NCBI GenBank assembly: GCA_027924645.1 | Contig: BSBN01000254.1 | Span: 16,438,501-16,502,500 of the forward strand | Direction: 5' to 3' | DNA length: 64,000 nucleotides | From: Cunninghamia lanceolata | Taxonomy: Eukaryota > Streptophyta > Pinopsida > Cupressales > Cupressaceae | In this document: piece by piece, positions 10,897-22,833 of the stretch | How the letters are laid out: every line of letters begins with the position of its first letter | Position numbering within the stretch: the stretch's first letter is position 1 | Translations under genes and position numbers: made by a program | The notes under the pieces: model-generated | Told to the model about the DNA's origin: nothing | Databases searched by the model: none | Seen by the model: only the letters and a program-made list of their open reading frames with translations

Positions 10897-12140
10897 CTAA
10901 TACATATCAGTGGGGAGCGTGATAAGCCTTCCATCGTTAGGTACCACAGTTGGGTTTTCACCATCAGATGCATCCTTTCTTTTTACTATTTTAGGATCTG
11001 ATACTACTGCAAAGCAGTTTTCACCATCAGATCCATTTTTTATTATTATGTTTTTGCACTTGGAAGGCTTGGCACCCTCTCCAAAATAAGCCATGGTGTT
11101 GAGTTCAATAGCGAAGCCAGCTTTATGATCTCCTGTGGGTAGGTGGTCCCTAAGTTCCATGTAGTCAATATAGGCATCATCATTTTGGAACATGTCTAGT
11201 TGTGGGGTTCCTTGTAAATCCCAGTCGATGAGTTCAGGATGCACAAGGGGAAGGGAATCAAAAGATATATCTAATTCATTGATAGTTTGAATGGATACTT
11301 GGTTAGGACTCAGATTGGTAGGGATAGGATATGAGATGGTACTTTCCTCCAAACTATTTATTGCGATGGAACTTTGACCTTCCTCGAAAGTTATACTCTC
11401 TGGAGTTGGTGAATCACACTCTAATGGTCTATGTGTTAGCATTTTTCCCTCATGGTAGGGGCTATAGGTTTGAATGGTGTCAACTCCTTCATCCTCATAG
11501 GAGTGCTCTGTGAGTTCCTCCCACTCATACTCATTAGAGTCTATGTCACTGTCTTCTTGTAGGGCATGGATCTATTCTACAAAACAAGCATTGGCCTTAG
11601 CTTTGCCTTTGTCCTTGTATCCCAACCCTTTTGTATTTCTTTCTAGTGAGGATGAAGAGGGTTGGATGGGTTCTATTATTCCTTCTTTTATTAGGCCAAT
11701 GGGACCTTGTCCGTCATAACCCATTAGGTGTAGGATAGACTCACCACATCCATAGATTTTCGTTGGGAGTTTAGGTGGTTCTTCTTGTGTGTTATCTTCC
11801 TCTATGTAGAGCCATGATAAGACATCTCTTTCCTCTGTTTCATCTGATAGGGTCCACCATTTTCCAAAGGGAGATGTAGGAGCTTTGGGAGGAGCAGAAG
11901 CTTTTGGAATGCATTTAGGTGGGGGTCTGCCAAAGGATCTTGGAGATAGAGGTAGTTTGGCTAAGTTGAGGCTGTGCTCGATGGAGTTTTCCCCTACTGC
12001 TATTTCTTTGATGGTGATTTTTTGCTCTTTAGGTCTGGATGAGGAAGCTTCAGAGATAGAACCATGTTGTAAGATGGGGGATATAGAAGCTCTATTGTTG
12101 GGAATGATGCAGTTAGGCTTTTATTAGATAGTGTTGCATG
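10897..12140 (-). pseudogene. Protease-RT linker of element B
   Basis: This is the spacer usual in Tat pol between protease and RT. The best-preserved portion is 11442-10897: an acidic, Ser/Thr-rich stretch with LSPNQVSIQTINELDIS, DYMELRDHLPTG and two near-identical NGSDGENCFAVV / DASDGENPTVV segments (about 30 residues apart). It is in frame with RT through a single TAG at about 10896. The 11443-12140 part is more damaged. No enzymatic domain seen. Confidence 0.6.
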
Positions 12141-12551
12141 CTAGAAAGGATTAGGATCACCTTGGATAGTGATATGTTTTCTGTCATGAAGAAATTTGAT
12201 GCATTGGTGGTAGGTAGAAGGCACAACTTGCATGGCATGAATCCAAGGTCTACCTAGGAGGATATTATAGGCTAGCTCCCTATATATGACTTGGCAAACA
12301 ACGTCCTTTATCACTAGACCCACTTGTATTGGTAATATCACTATTCCTTTGGTAGTTCTTTCCTCTTCATCATAGGCCTTAATGGCGATCTTTTTCCTAG
12401 GATCCACTGTTGCTTCAGAGAACCCCAATGTAAGGACTAGCTTGAGCATGCAAATATTTAAATTGGCTCCTCCATCAATGAGAACCCTTTTGATACGGTG
12501 TCTATGAACGAATGCGATGATATGCAAGGGTGTGTTATGAGGCTGAGACAC
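12141..12551 (-). pseudogene. Aspartic protease of element B
   Basis: Retropepsin-type domain of 136 codons, open throughout. The active site reads VLIDGGANLNIC (DGGA in place of the common DSGA), followed by the flap region and the hallmark Tat C-terminal segment AYNILLGRPWIHAMQVVPST with HQCIKF. The start is arbitrary, as the domain continues from gag upstream after one stop at about 12552. A TAG follows PNPF at the end. It would process gag and pol proteins in the particle. Confidence 0.8.
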
Positions 12552-12563
12552 TGAGAGATCATC

Positions 12564-14585
12564 CTATTTACTAAATGAGATGGTACTTGAGGAGGTTAGA
12601 TTTCCTACCATGGCTTGAAACTTCTCTTGGGCCAAGTTTGTGGGTGCAGTTGTTTCCACTAATGCTTTATCAAGAATTTCCTTGTGGGAAGGAGACAGAC
12701 GCAACAACTCTAAGATAGATATGTGGGCAGGAGTTTTTTGAAATTGGTCTATGACACTGTATGTATGGGGATTAGACAGAGAAGGTGACGACCCTGGAGG
12801 AAGCATGTTTAACATGACCTTACCACTGCAGGTGATGTTGCTGCAATTAGTTTTGTTGGGTCCTAATTGTTGGTTGGATGTGACCATATTGAATTGTGGG
12901 ATGTGTTCTGATATGCAGTTGATGGTATAATTGAATGGCACGCTTGTATAGTTAGCATTGTTGTTTCCATTGTTTTGATTCTGCCAATTGTAGCTGTTAT
13001 TGTTGTTGTTGTTGTCGTATGGCTTTTCGTGATTCAGAAGTGGATCCTTGTATGCCACACGTGTCTCGTTAGAGGTATGTTGTTGAGTGCCTTCCTAATT
13101 TAGGTCAAGTATGTCTTGAATGACGTGTTTGAGATAGATATATTTGTTGTCATGTGGCCTCTTCCTCTATGGTATTCGTAGAAATCTGTATCTTTCTAGT
13201 AGTGAGTTTTTAATTGAGGTTCATAGTCGCTAGTTGGTGGAAGAGTGATGTCAATGTTGGCTAATAGCTTTCTTAACACAAATTCTTGGGACTCCCCTAG
13301 TGGTGTGAATTTTTGCCTAGGGTTGGAGTTGAACCATGGCTTTAGCTCACCAGAGAAGGTTTTCTTTTGTGTTGCATTGTTTGCTCTTCCTTTGAGACTG
13401 AAGATTGGTTGTTATTTGGGTGTCACCACTTTGGCATCAACTACTCCATCATTGACGACATTTTTGTTCTTTGTCCAAAACTTTGATTTGTCCATGGTAT
13501 AATTCAAGTTAGGGGTGTCCTTGTGCAACTTTATTTGCCCCTTGGCAATCATAGCTTTCTCGATAAATAGTCCCATCTCAATGACTTTCGAAAATGAGGT
13601 AGGGCATTGAATTTGTATTTGGTAGCTTAGATCAGAGTTAAGGTTGTGGAAAAACATCTCCTTCATTTGCTTCTCAGGTATGTCATATGGGCATTTGCTT
13701 GTGAGTTGTCTCCACCTTTGTAAGAAAGAGGTGAATGATTTGCCACCTTTTTACTTTGTATTGCATAGGTCAAACATGGAGACTTCATTTTCAATGTTGT
13801 AGGAGACATGTGTGACATTTGTTTACTAACTCATCAAAAGTTTTGATACTCGGTGGGAGTCGTGAGAACCATTCCATGGCTTGGCCACCTAGAGATCTAG
13901 GGAATAGTCTCATTAATAAAGTTTCGTTGTGAGCTACTTCCATGCACGCAACGTTAAATTCCCAGATGTGATCTCTTGGGTCCCCTTTTCATTTGTATTT
14001 TTCAAATTTAGGTACTTCAAACCAAAAGGGCAAGGGTACCATGTTAAAACTTTTGTCGAAAGGATATGGTGCGATGTCTTCTAAGGAATAAGTTTTAGTG
14101 GGTGGACCTGCTTTGAGATTTGTCACTTGCTGCATTACGGTCTTGATTTGTTTCCTCATTTCTTCCATAGGTATGTTTGGGTCTGCAACTTTCTTTCCTT
14201 TGTCCTCAATAGTGTGGTTTTCAGGAGTTTCCTTTACAGTCTCTTTTAGTTTGATGAGATCAAAGTCTGAGGGGAGTTTAAGTCCTAAATTTGCAAGATA
14301 TAGGAAGTACTTGTGTGGGTCCTCATGGAGCACTTTTTCTAGCATGCGTTGAAATTTCTGATCTTGGAGGGTTCCTTGGTACTCTTCACAAGAGATTTCC
14401 TCATCACTATCGTGAGGGGTGACAATGCGGTTAGATGATCTGGCCATTTCAGGTTGTTTTTGGTATTGAGATCTAGTTAAAACCATGTGAGGTGACGTGG
14501 GAATAGGTGGGATGAAACTAAAGATTTTAGCAAGGTGCTGTTGGAGATTGTTGAGAAGGGGATACTTGTTACAAGATTTGAACAA
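12564..14585 (-). pseudogene. gag of element B, multiple frameshifts
   Basis: 14585-13989 is the open N-terminal part, with a basic Ser-rich start, MVLTRSQYQKQPEM and an acidic segment, then TYSLEDIAPYPFD and VPLPFWFEVPKFEKY. The capsid core follows after a TGA (13986-13988) as GDPRDHIWEFNVACMEV, RLFPRSLGGQAMEWF and KTFDELVNK. It then shifts frame; 13666-13412 preserves MKEMFFHNLNSDL and VIEMGLFIEKAMIA. The final part (13058-12564) is Asn-rich (a run of six Asn followed by SYNWQNQNNG) and leads to a His/Ser-rich spacer before protease. Structural protein of the particle; non-functional here. Confidence 0.75.
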
Positions 14586-16614
14586 GGGACTCTTTTGATC
14601 AATGATTCCAAGTTGGTCGATACAAGACGATAGCCAGAAGTAAGGGTATCTAGTACCCGTTTACTATGTAGAGACTAGTCTAGCACCAAGATCACTAGCA
14701 AAGTTCTATGACCTACTAGGTTTACTTGAATCTGAAATGATTTGAAAAAAGTTTTGCACTAATCTGATATGGAACTCTGATTTTGCTTTGGAAAGACTTG
14801 GTAGAAGGTGGATGAGACAACTGACGAAAGAGAGGGTAGGCTATGGAAATGGATGGAGAAGGGTGACTGCATGGTAAATCTGATCTCAAAAATTGGTGTA
14901 AGGATGAAATGGGTATCTAGAAAACCTAAAATTTTTCTCTAAAAATATGTGGAAATGCTCACTGTCACAGATGCGTAGAAACAAAAGTGCTGAAATAGGT
15001 GATACATGCGCAGCAAATTGGATCAAAAGTGTAGTTCTAGTGAAATTTAAAGGCACAGTAACATGTTACAGATGCACATCAAGTCAGAATATATGTGCAA
15101 CAGGTTGAGGTATATGCACAGCTCTGTAGGATAGATGCGCAGCTCTGGTTTTCTTGACTGTTTTTGTAATTTTTGGCACATTTTTCAATGTTTTTGGTTT
15201 TTTTGGTTGCAAGTTGTTGTTTTTGATCTGATTTTCTCAATTATGGCAAGTAAAACATAGCAAACACAAAGAAATTTTCATGATTTGTTTTAATCTATTT
15301 TTTTGTGAATTTTGGACTCTTTTTGACACAAAAACAAGTACAATCCTAGGCTGGCAAAGACAATATTTGTTGAGTCCCCTAGCTATGCCTATTCAAAGTT
15401 GATAGCTTTAGGATCTTGGTAGCACTAGTTCCCCTCCATGGCACTCACTTCTCACACATACTAAGATCTGATTTTCCCAAGGCTCGTACCCCCACTGAAC
15501 CTTAGGATTATCTCTGTGATCTCTACTAAGAACCACATGAATCGGGGCAGATTCAAAGGTCCCACCTTTTACGCCAACAAATAGAAGGATTTTGGTATAC
15601 TAAAATAAAGGATGACTACTAAGGGCAACCGTTCAAGTGGTTATACATGTGGCAGCGCTACTCTCAGTTATGGAGTCTCCTAGCCTTCAAGGGTTACGCC
15701 TTGGAGGGTTTTGGGGGAGGTTGGTTATTGGTATAACACAACAACACTTGTTGCTTGAAGCTTTCTCTCCAAACATAATTTATTTATAGTGGCTTGGTAG
15801 GGCTTGGCTTTAGCCTATTACCACTTAAGGTTGTTCCCCAAGGATGGAAGGATATCCAAGGGCAGGCCTCTCTAAAGGAAAACCACATGCAAAAATGATA
15901 TGTCTGGCATTTTGGTCACCTAAGATAGGGGAGAACATAGGCCTGGTATCATTCCCAAAGACATGAAAGACACTTGTTCTTTTCTCCTAGTTAAAATGAA
16001 AAAGACTCTATGAGCTATCTACTTGGGCACACACACATGTTAACTTTGAAAAGCGAGATAGCAATGGTTCAATTTTATCCTCCTAGTATTGTGACTAGAT
16101 TCAATTTGTTTGATACAACAAGATTCAAGTTACTCCCTTCCTAGTTAGATCTAGATGTAATTTTGCATGAACATTCGATTACTATCCTTTAAAAAAATAT
16201 GATGTGTGTTAACAATACAGCTAGAATGACTAAACTAGCTCCTAATCCTACAAGCAGATGAAAGAATATCCCTATGAAAAAGCGTCATTGTTAGCAAAAA
16301 CCACATAAAATATCCTAAAAGCTACTATTTAGAATAGATGCGTAGCTTCAGAGCATGAATGCGTAGAAGTAGAGCTCAGAAGCATAGGAAAATCAAAAGC
16401 GTAGAAATAGAAAGTAAAGGCACTGAAACAAAAAGCATATGTGCAGGAATATCAGATGTGCCATAATAGAAGGTGTATGAGCAATTTTAGAGGTCAGATG
16501 TGCTAAAAGATCATATGCACCAGAATAGAGCTCAAATGTATGATAGAATTGCTCAGATGTATTGAATCCTCTTGTGTACAAAACTTTTGTACATAAAACT
16601 TAGTTTTTGGGGCA
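14586..16614 (-). other. Untranslated leader of element B
   Basis: About 2 kb between primer-binding site and gag with no convincing frame on either strand. Two patches (about 14955-15145 and 16330-16560, plus coordinates) contain dozens of degenerate copies of a motif close to AGATGYGCAG, separated by 10-25 bases. A long leader of this kind is normal in Tat elements. The 15350-15960 segment is ordinary low-repeat sequence. Confidence 0.6.
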
Positions 16615-16634
16615 GGGCCCCACGGTGGGTGCCA
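16615..16634 (-). other. Primer-binding site of element B
   Basis: On the minus strand the LTR end is followed by five T and then TGGCACCCACCGTGGGGCCC. TGGCRCCCACCGTGGGG after a T-run is a familiar arrangement in plant gypsy elements. It fixes the inner edge of the LTR at 16640 and the direction of the element. The complementary tRNA is not assigned here. Confidence 0.8.
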
Positions 16635-16639
16635 AAAAA

Positions 16640-17760
16640 TGTCAGGGGAAATTATGCATAAATATCAAAAGACATCAATAATACCCATAACTCAATGGAA
16701 TATAGAAATAAAGAAGATCTAAAATAATGAACAGTACCTCAACAAACCTCTTTACCTCATGGCTTCCATTGGCGGCCTATCACAAATGATCTTGTGTATG
16801 AATATGCCCTCAAAAGGTGCACCTCCTTGCTATTCCAAGATGTCAAGTGGGAATGGCCATGATAGTTGATTGCAATGAAGATGAGCTTCACAACAATGGT
16901 AATGGTGACATAATAACAAGTCAATCGCAAGTAGATGGAATTTCTATAGAGTAACAATACTAAAAGCTTGGATGAATGAAATGGAAGAAGAGGGTTCAAT
17001 TTATAGACTCATGAGAGAGGAGATCAACAGTTAAGAAAGAATGAGAGAATGTGCGTGAAGAGAAAGAAGACAAGTGTGAGAGAATGAATGAGAGAATGAG
17101 AAGAATGAGAGAATGAGAGAATGAGAGTGAATGAGAAAGTTATTTTGAGTTAACTATTTTTCTATTTATTAAAGACAAGATATGCTGTCATAAAATAGAA
17201 AGCTTTTTTCTATTTTAGGAGTTTTTTGATTAAAACAAGGTTGACTAAGTTAGTTAACTAAACTTGAGGTTTGCTTTTGCATGATTTGAGAGGAATTAAA
17301 TAATAAATTATTTAATTATGTGTGCATGAAGAAGAAGAATTATTTTTAGAAGATTCTGGAAGATATTAGAAGATAAGAAAGCAACTTAAATAAATAAATT
17401 TATTTAATTGTTTGTGCAAGATTTTGGAAGAATAAATAAAATATTTGATTGTATTTTATTTTTAGAGATTGAGATAATTTAAATAAATTTGATTGATTTG
17501 TTTAAATTTGGAAGAAGAATTGACTTAATTAAATAATTAAGAATTATTTAATTGTTTGGAAGAACTAAATTAAATAAAGGATTTTATTTAATTTTCACTT
17601 TAGAAGAGGTAATTAAATATTTTGATATTTAATTACCTAGAGGAATATGAATCCAATAAATAAATTTGTTTATTTATTTATTGATAGAAGAATTAGATTG
17701 GAATAAATATTAAGAATATTTATTTAGACTAAGTCATGTCATTTTTAGGTGTATACAACA
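16640..17760 (-). repeat. 5' LTR of element B (1121 bp)
   Basis: Minus strand starts TGTTGTATACACC at 17760 and ends CCCCTGACA at 16640. The inner edge is fixed by the primer-binding site. The outer edge is fixed by a TG start and by the abrupt return of element C's open frame at 17761. It contains an imperfect GAGAAT/GAGA microsatellite at about 17033-17140 and a very AT-rich stretch (17150-17740, many TTTAATTA/AATAAAT words). The partner LTR is outside the window. Confidence 0.8.
17033..17140. repeat. Imperfect GAGAAT microsatellite
   Basis: Purine-rich tract made of GAGAGAATGA-type units with interruptions, inside the LTR of element B. It reads as CATTCTC repeats on the transcribed (minus) strand, a pyrimidine-rich region of U3. 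Confidence 0.75.
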
Positions 17761-17900
17761 AAATGATGGATCACTCCCATAAGAATGGGGATAAACTCAC
17801 CTATCCACTTGAACTGATTGTTGATGCTACTATCAAGAGGTGAAGAGATGGGTTGGTCCCACTCATTTTGATGCTCGACTTCATGCTTAGAGGTAAGAAT
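17761..17900 (-). pseudogene. Orphan ORF of element C, fragment after the LARD insertion
   Basis: 47 codons in frame with the ORF that ends at 24304, once the inserted element and its AGAAT duplication are taken out. It reads ILTSKHEVEHQNEWDQPISS, then a WIGEFIPILMGVIHH segment, and runs without stop into the LTR of element B at 17760. The open frame on both sides supports coding ancestry. Function unknown. Confidence 0.5.
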
Positions 17901-19367
17901 TGTAAGGAAATGATGGCATCTCAGAACGTATTTCTAAGAACAGTGGTGTCTTCAACAGATGTAAATACTTTTCATTTGCTTCAAAAACATGCACAACTAT
18001 GCCACAAAGCGGAAACAAACATAAAACATTTCCAACATTGACCCTTAGAGGAAAGTACAGACAACATTAACTAGTTTCAACAACAAAAATGCTAACTCAA
18101 AAGATAGAACAGAAGACACAGATATACTTGGGGAAAACCCTTATGGGTAAAAAACCCCACACTCCAAAGGCCCAGATCACCATTGTATTATTCAGCAACA
18201 AAAAAATAGTTACAATACAAAACTGGCAATAAACCTTTCATGAAGATTTACATCTTGCTTCATCTGAAGAATAATTTACAGCACAACTCTCGGCTCTGTT
18301 CTTTTCATCTCCTTAGTCTTTTTACATACAGTTAACATGCTTTGTGCAACAGACTATATCAGACTTCACAGAAGAGATAAAAAACACCTGAAATCTCTTA
18401 TGAATTAACTCTCTTCCCTGATGACTCCATCAGATCTCTATATTTAGTTTGCAAGTGCAAAACCATTTATTAAAATCTACCCTAACTATTTCATCTGACT
18501 ACTCCAGCATCGATTTCAACCAACTGTCGCAAACGTTCACATTCTGGTGTGACCAATAGTCCCACATGCATAAGGATAACTTGGACACATTAGTTTATAA
18601 GCCCAAACAAACAGTAAGTCTATCGTTGGTAATTTTGTTGCTGACGATAACAGTCAATAGCTCATCAAGATAACTTTCACCATCTGACGCCAACACAAAC
18701 CTTCATCAGAGTGACCACTGTGCATCGACCCAAAGTCTTTAAGCTACGTCGATAGATGTCGTCTCACCAATCATTAGAAGAAAACACCATCGGTGAGAGA
18801 GTTTCCATCAGAAGGACTCCACAAGGCTCAACCGATAGTAGATCTCACACCGATAGGTAAAGGTCATTGTTGAGACATCAACCATCAGACAAGGCCTTCA
18901 ACATCTCTCCAATCACCAGACTCACGCCAATAGGATACATCCATTGGGGTGACACATGACTTCGGATTGACATCTCATAGCTTGGCTGATGGAGATTCTC
19001 ACACCGATGTCAACTTCGTCAACCTTCACCAGTTCATCAGAGTGACACATAACTGTTGAAGCAACTACCACTAGCTTTACCGACGGTCAACCTCATGCCG
19101 ATAGCTCACTACCATTGGTGAGACCAAAGAGATCAGAGTAACAAATTTAGGCAAGCCCTTCGATAGCTCACTACCATCAGTGAGACCAAAGAGATCGGAG
19201 TAACAAATTTAGGCAAGCCCGATAGAGAATGTCAGCCCGACAACTTCCCTTCATCAGTGTAACCTAGCATATCGATGTAAGACTCTGAACTCTCACTGAT
19301 GGCCAACCTTATGCTAATAGTCGTCACATATCAGTTGACCTGTAATCTAAGTCACTATTACTCAACA
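17901..19367 (-). repeat. 3' LTR of the non-autonomous element
   Basis: Partner of the 22834-24303 LTR. On the plus strand it begins TGTAAGGAAATGATGG and ends TACTCAACA; a C-to-A change has altered the otherwise shared TGTCAGG start. A polypurine tract adjoins it at 19368. Contains many short ATCGGTGAGA/CATCAGAGTGAC words and a 62-bp tandem duplication. Confidence 0.9.
19100..19223. repeat. 62-bp tandem duplication inside the LTR
   Basis: Two units beginning GATAGCTCACTACCAT (19100 and 19162) and ending AAATTTAGGCAAGCCC. The same double unit is in the other LTR (about 24037-24160), so it predates the insertion of this copy. Confidence 0.85.
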
Positions 19368-19381
19368 TTCTCCCACTTGAC
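19368..19381 (-). other. Polypurine tract of the non-autonomous element
   Basis: Minus strand reads GTCAAGTGGGAGAA directly before the TGTTGAG start of the 3' LTR. AAGTGGGAGAA before TGTTG is the usual plant copia arrangement for plus-strand priming. Confidence 0.8.
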
Positions 19382-22300
19382 AAAGGAACTATAGGGAACC
19401 ATCAACACTCCAGGTCACAAAATCAAAGCTAAGACTGCCTTCACTCCACTATGCTCACAAGCTACTATAGAAGCTTCATAATATCAACTTCAAAGCTTTT
19501 AGAATATAGCCATGAAAAACATCCTCCAAAAAGAAGATAAACCATCATCTAGAACAACAATCAGTAAGCTAACTGTACCCATCCAACTGAACATAAAACC
19601 CACATGACTGAAAATAGCACACACAGCTAGTGCTAAAACATCCAATCACTCATACCTCAAAAGGTATGAACATCAATAGACTCATGCCACCTGCATATAC
19701 ACCCATCAACTGCAAAAACAAGCTCTATGTGTCAACCAGTCGAAGAAGACCAAACACATCAAGAACTCCCATTGCATGGATAATGCTAATCTAAAAAAGA
19801 TCGTAGCATTACATAGAAAGTGTAAATGTCATGTAGTACCAAGGAAACATCCACCATGATATGCAAAATCTATAAACAATAATCTGCAACAACTCCTCAC
19901 CACCACTCCAAAGCTCACCAAGTTCTCCACATCCAACAAAAGAAAGAGATAACAAAACTTCCATATCATCACCCAAAAGTATAAGTGAAAACACATGACC
20001 ACAAGCTAGTGATCACAATCAACTCCAACAAAATCTCAAACCAAAGTAGTGTGAAACAAACCGTCCAAGAAGATAACCGGAACAAAGGGAGAAACACTGC
20101 ACATCATATACTCATATAAAATCCTTCTACATACACCTCTAAATGCCAATTGTGTCAAGTATGATCTTCTCTTCAAAACCCCAAAGAGAACAAAATAACA
20201 ACATCCAAACAAAACATTCAATCTCCAAGGTCAAACAATTTAACAAAAATGTAAGCCTCTCAAGCCAAAGAAGATCAAACTAATCTATTTCCCATTTCAG
20301 GAAATCAGCCCATAAAAAATATCTCCTAACAATTCTCATCAATGTATGATATCTTAAACTCAAATACATAAGGAGATAAACATGCTATCCATCTCTCACA
20401 ATGAATCCTCCAGAACCATCTATGAGTAGTTCCAGATCCATGTCTATGAAAGGAAGTATAAAACACCTAAGAGAACCAATGGGCAATACCTCTCAAGTAA
20501 AAAACTATTGAGTAGACCATGAGTAGGAATAAGAATGCTCCTCCAAGATATACAACTCACCATGACTCCTCTAAGAGCAATCTCCTCATAGGTCTCTGTT
20601 GAACTCATGTTCAACCAAGGTATAGACTCCTCAGACTTCCTGTTGCAAACTCTGAGCAAACACAACATATATAGTCTCACCTTATTCTCCATGTATCCAT
20701 GAGTACCTTTGAACAATCACCTCATGCTAAACTCCAACTGCATCACTACAACACTATGAAGTAACCAACCAAAAGATAAATGTACCCAAACATAGAGAAG
20801 TTACCAGACCACTGTCAAAACTCCAAACATCTGAATCAGAAACTTATCATGACATCATGATCTTATCATCTCCCTTAGGAGATTCCATGCTCTAGGTGAA
20901 CATAACCAAAGTCTCAAGAGCAACATATCATGCCAAAACTCAAATGCTTAAACTAGAGTATATCACAACATGAACAATCAAACTCTAAACCAACATCACC
21001 TGACAAGCACCAACAACACCTCAGCCAAGGATTTCATGAATCCTTCATGACTCCAAGATGTTACACATCCTCAAATAGTGTCCTTGCAAATGCGAAAGAA
21101 ACCTACTGCAACAATAGGATCAAAGAGCTCCTCCTAGTAACATCTGTAACACTATAGAAGATCATTCACCACTAAGTGATGAACCTACAGTCATTGCTAA
21201 AGCTCCCACTGAACTGTGGAAACCGAGCTTTCCAAGCAACATGACCAAACATCTCCTAATCTGAAAATCCACCAGGTCCACACATTAACATGTCCATTTG
21301 ACAATAAAACCAAGTGGCACCAAGATCTCCAAAACAAGGAAATAACTATCACTGTCATTACACAAAACTGTGAGTCCAAGTTATTCATGACACCATGATA
21401 CACATATTACAGGTCTCCATAACCAACTATTCAGATACTCTACAACATCTATCCTCTCTTTCCAAAATAGTCACACTAATGTACAAGTGACCACAGACAA
21501 GGCCAGCTAACAAATCTGCACAATCACATAATCAATCTTGTGGATATAGACCGTCCACTTCCGAGTTATCCCACTACAATCAATAGGTTGTACACACCTA
21601 AAAATTGCATAAATCATAGATCCAAATATATTGAAACATGCAAATTCACTATTGCACTAGAAACTGCAAAACTAAGATTTCAAGGAATAGATAACAATGT
21701 AGACAACATGACTTAAACACTAGATTACTTACAAATCTGATTTACCAAATATATCCACAACCTGAGCATCATAGTCAAGAAACCAAAAGCATTACCACAG
21801 AAATACTGAGTGACATATCACTTACCAGCACCCCCATGCAGAGAAAGCATTTCACCTCCTCACACCATGCACAGAGCATGCATGCAAAACTACAACTATA
21901 TCATCTAGCATCACCTCAAAAGCCAGGGTCTAGAAATAGCTTAACTACAGCTTCACAAAACCACAAGTTTTTCTGTTGACCGTGTAAAACCTGCAAAAAC
22001 CACTGTGTTTGTAAAACACCCATGCACATCCATACCCACTTCACATCTAGAAAACCCAAAAGTTTGCAACACAAACTCCATAACAGTTAAACCAGAATAA
22101 TGGATCATCATTTATATTCATAACCATAGATTTTAAGGAAAAACTATAAAACCCCTCAAATCCAATAAACATGAATCTGAGTCATGCAAGTACAAAATAT
22201 CTATTTACGGAAACAATAGTTCAAGAGCTTCAAGCCCACTTGTAGACCAATCCCTCAAACCACCAACATGCACATGCATCCGAGAGAATCAGGCTATTAT

Positions 22301-22818
22301 AGAAGCTCTCAGATCATCCAATGATCAACTCCAAAGCCTACATGCAATCAGGGTAACAAAAAATTATGCCTTCCAATACCAAGAACAAAACACCTAGCAT
22401 AAGCACAATACTCCATGACTGAGCAGTAACACAAACTCCTTCATATCATCAGAAAGCCTCTCACACAGACACCCAGTATGAAAGTTACTGTAACAACACA
22501 ACCACAAAGCATAATCCACCCCATGCAATAGGATTAAATACTATTTGCTAAGAGCCTCAGGCCACATCATGACCAGCTCTAGTCTCTTCATTTTCACCAT
22601 CCTTCAAGCACTGCTGAAACAAAAAACATCACTGCCAGACTTCACTCAAAACAAGGATCAAAACACCAAACGATTCCTTTAGATTTCCTCGAGTCTGTCA
22701 CACTAAGAAATCATCATAGAAGGAATACCCAAACCTTATACACCAGGAACTCTTGCATGTAAAACACATCCAGCACACAAATGTACCTATGTGAGCAACA
22801 AAGCAAATCCCAGAAGAA
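19382..22818 (-). other. Internal region of the non-autonomous element, no coding domain
   Basis: 3.4 kb between polypurine tract and primer site. Frames on both strands are short (at most about 90 codons) and give no gag, protease, RT, RNase H or integrase motif. On the plus strand it is rich in CA and AAC words. I see nothing further in it. Confidence 0.7.
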
Positions 22819-22831
22819 GGCTCTAATACCA
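22819..22831 (-). other. Primer-binding site of the non-autonomous element
   Basis: Minus strand reads TGGTATTAGAGCC two bases inside the LTR, one base off the TGGTATCAGAGC that pairs with plant initiator-Met tRNA. This is the standard copia primer. Confidence 0.85.
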
Positions 22832-22833
22832 CT

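Larger units (their letters stand above)
8022..17760 (-). mobile_element. Element B: Tat-lineage Ty3/gypsy retrotransposon, interrupted by A
   Basis: On the minus strand: 5' LTR 17760-16640, primer-binding site, a 2-kb leader, gag 14585-12564, protease, linker, reverse transcriptase, RNase H, archaeal-type RNase H and integrase. The integrase is broken at 8022 by the LTR of element A. The remaining integrase end and 3' LTR lie beyond A, outside the window. The right edge (17760) abuts an open frame of element C, so B inserted into C. The order gag-PR-RT-RH-aRH-INT is the usual one for plant Tat elements. Frameshifts in gag and integrase and many TAG stops make it a dead copy. Confidence 0.85.

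Noticed and set aside
19809..21403. Several 60-90 codon frames in the interior of the non-autonomous element
   Set aside because: Short, without recognisable domains, not joined in one frame; treated as non-coding.
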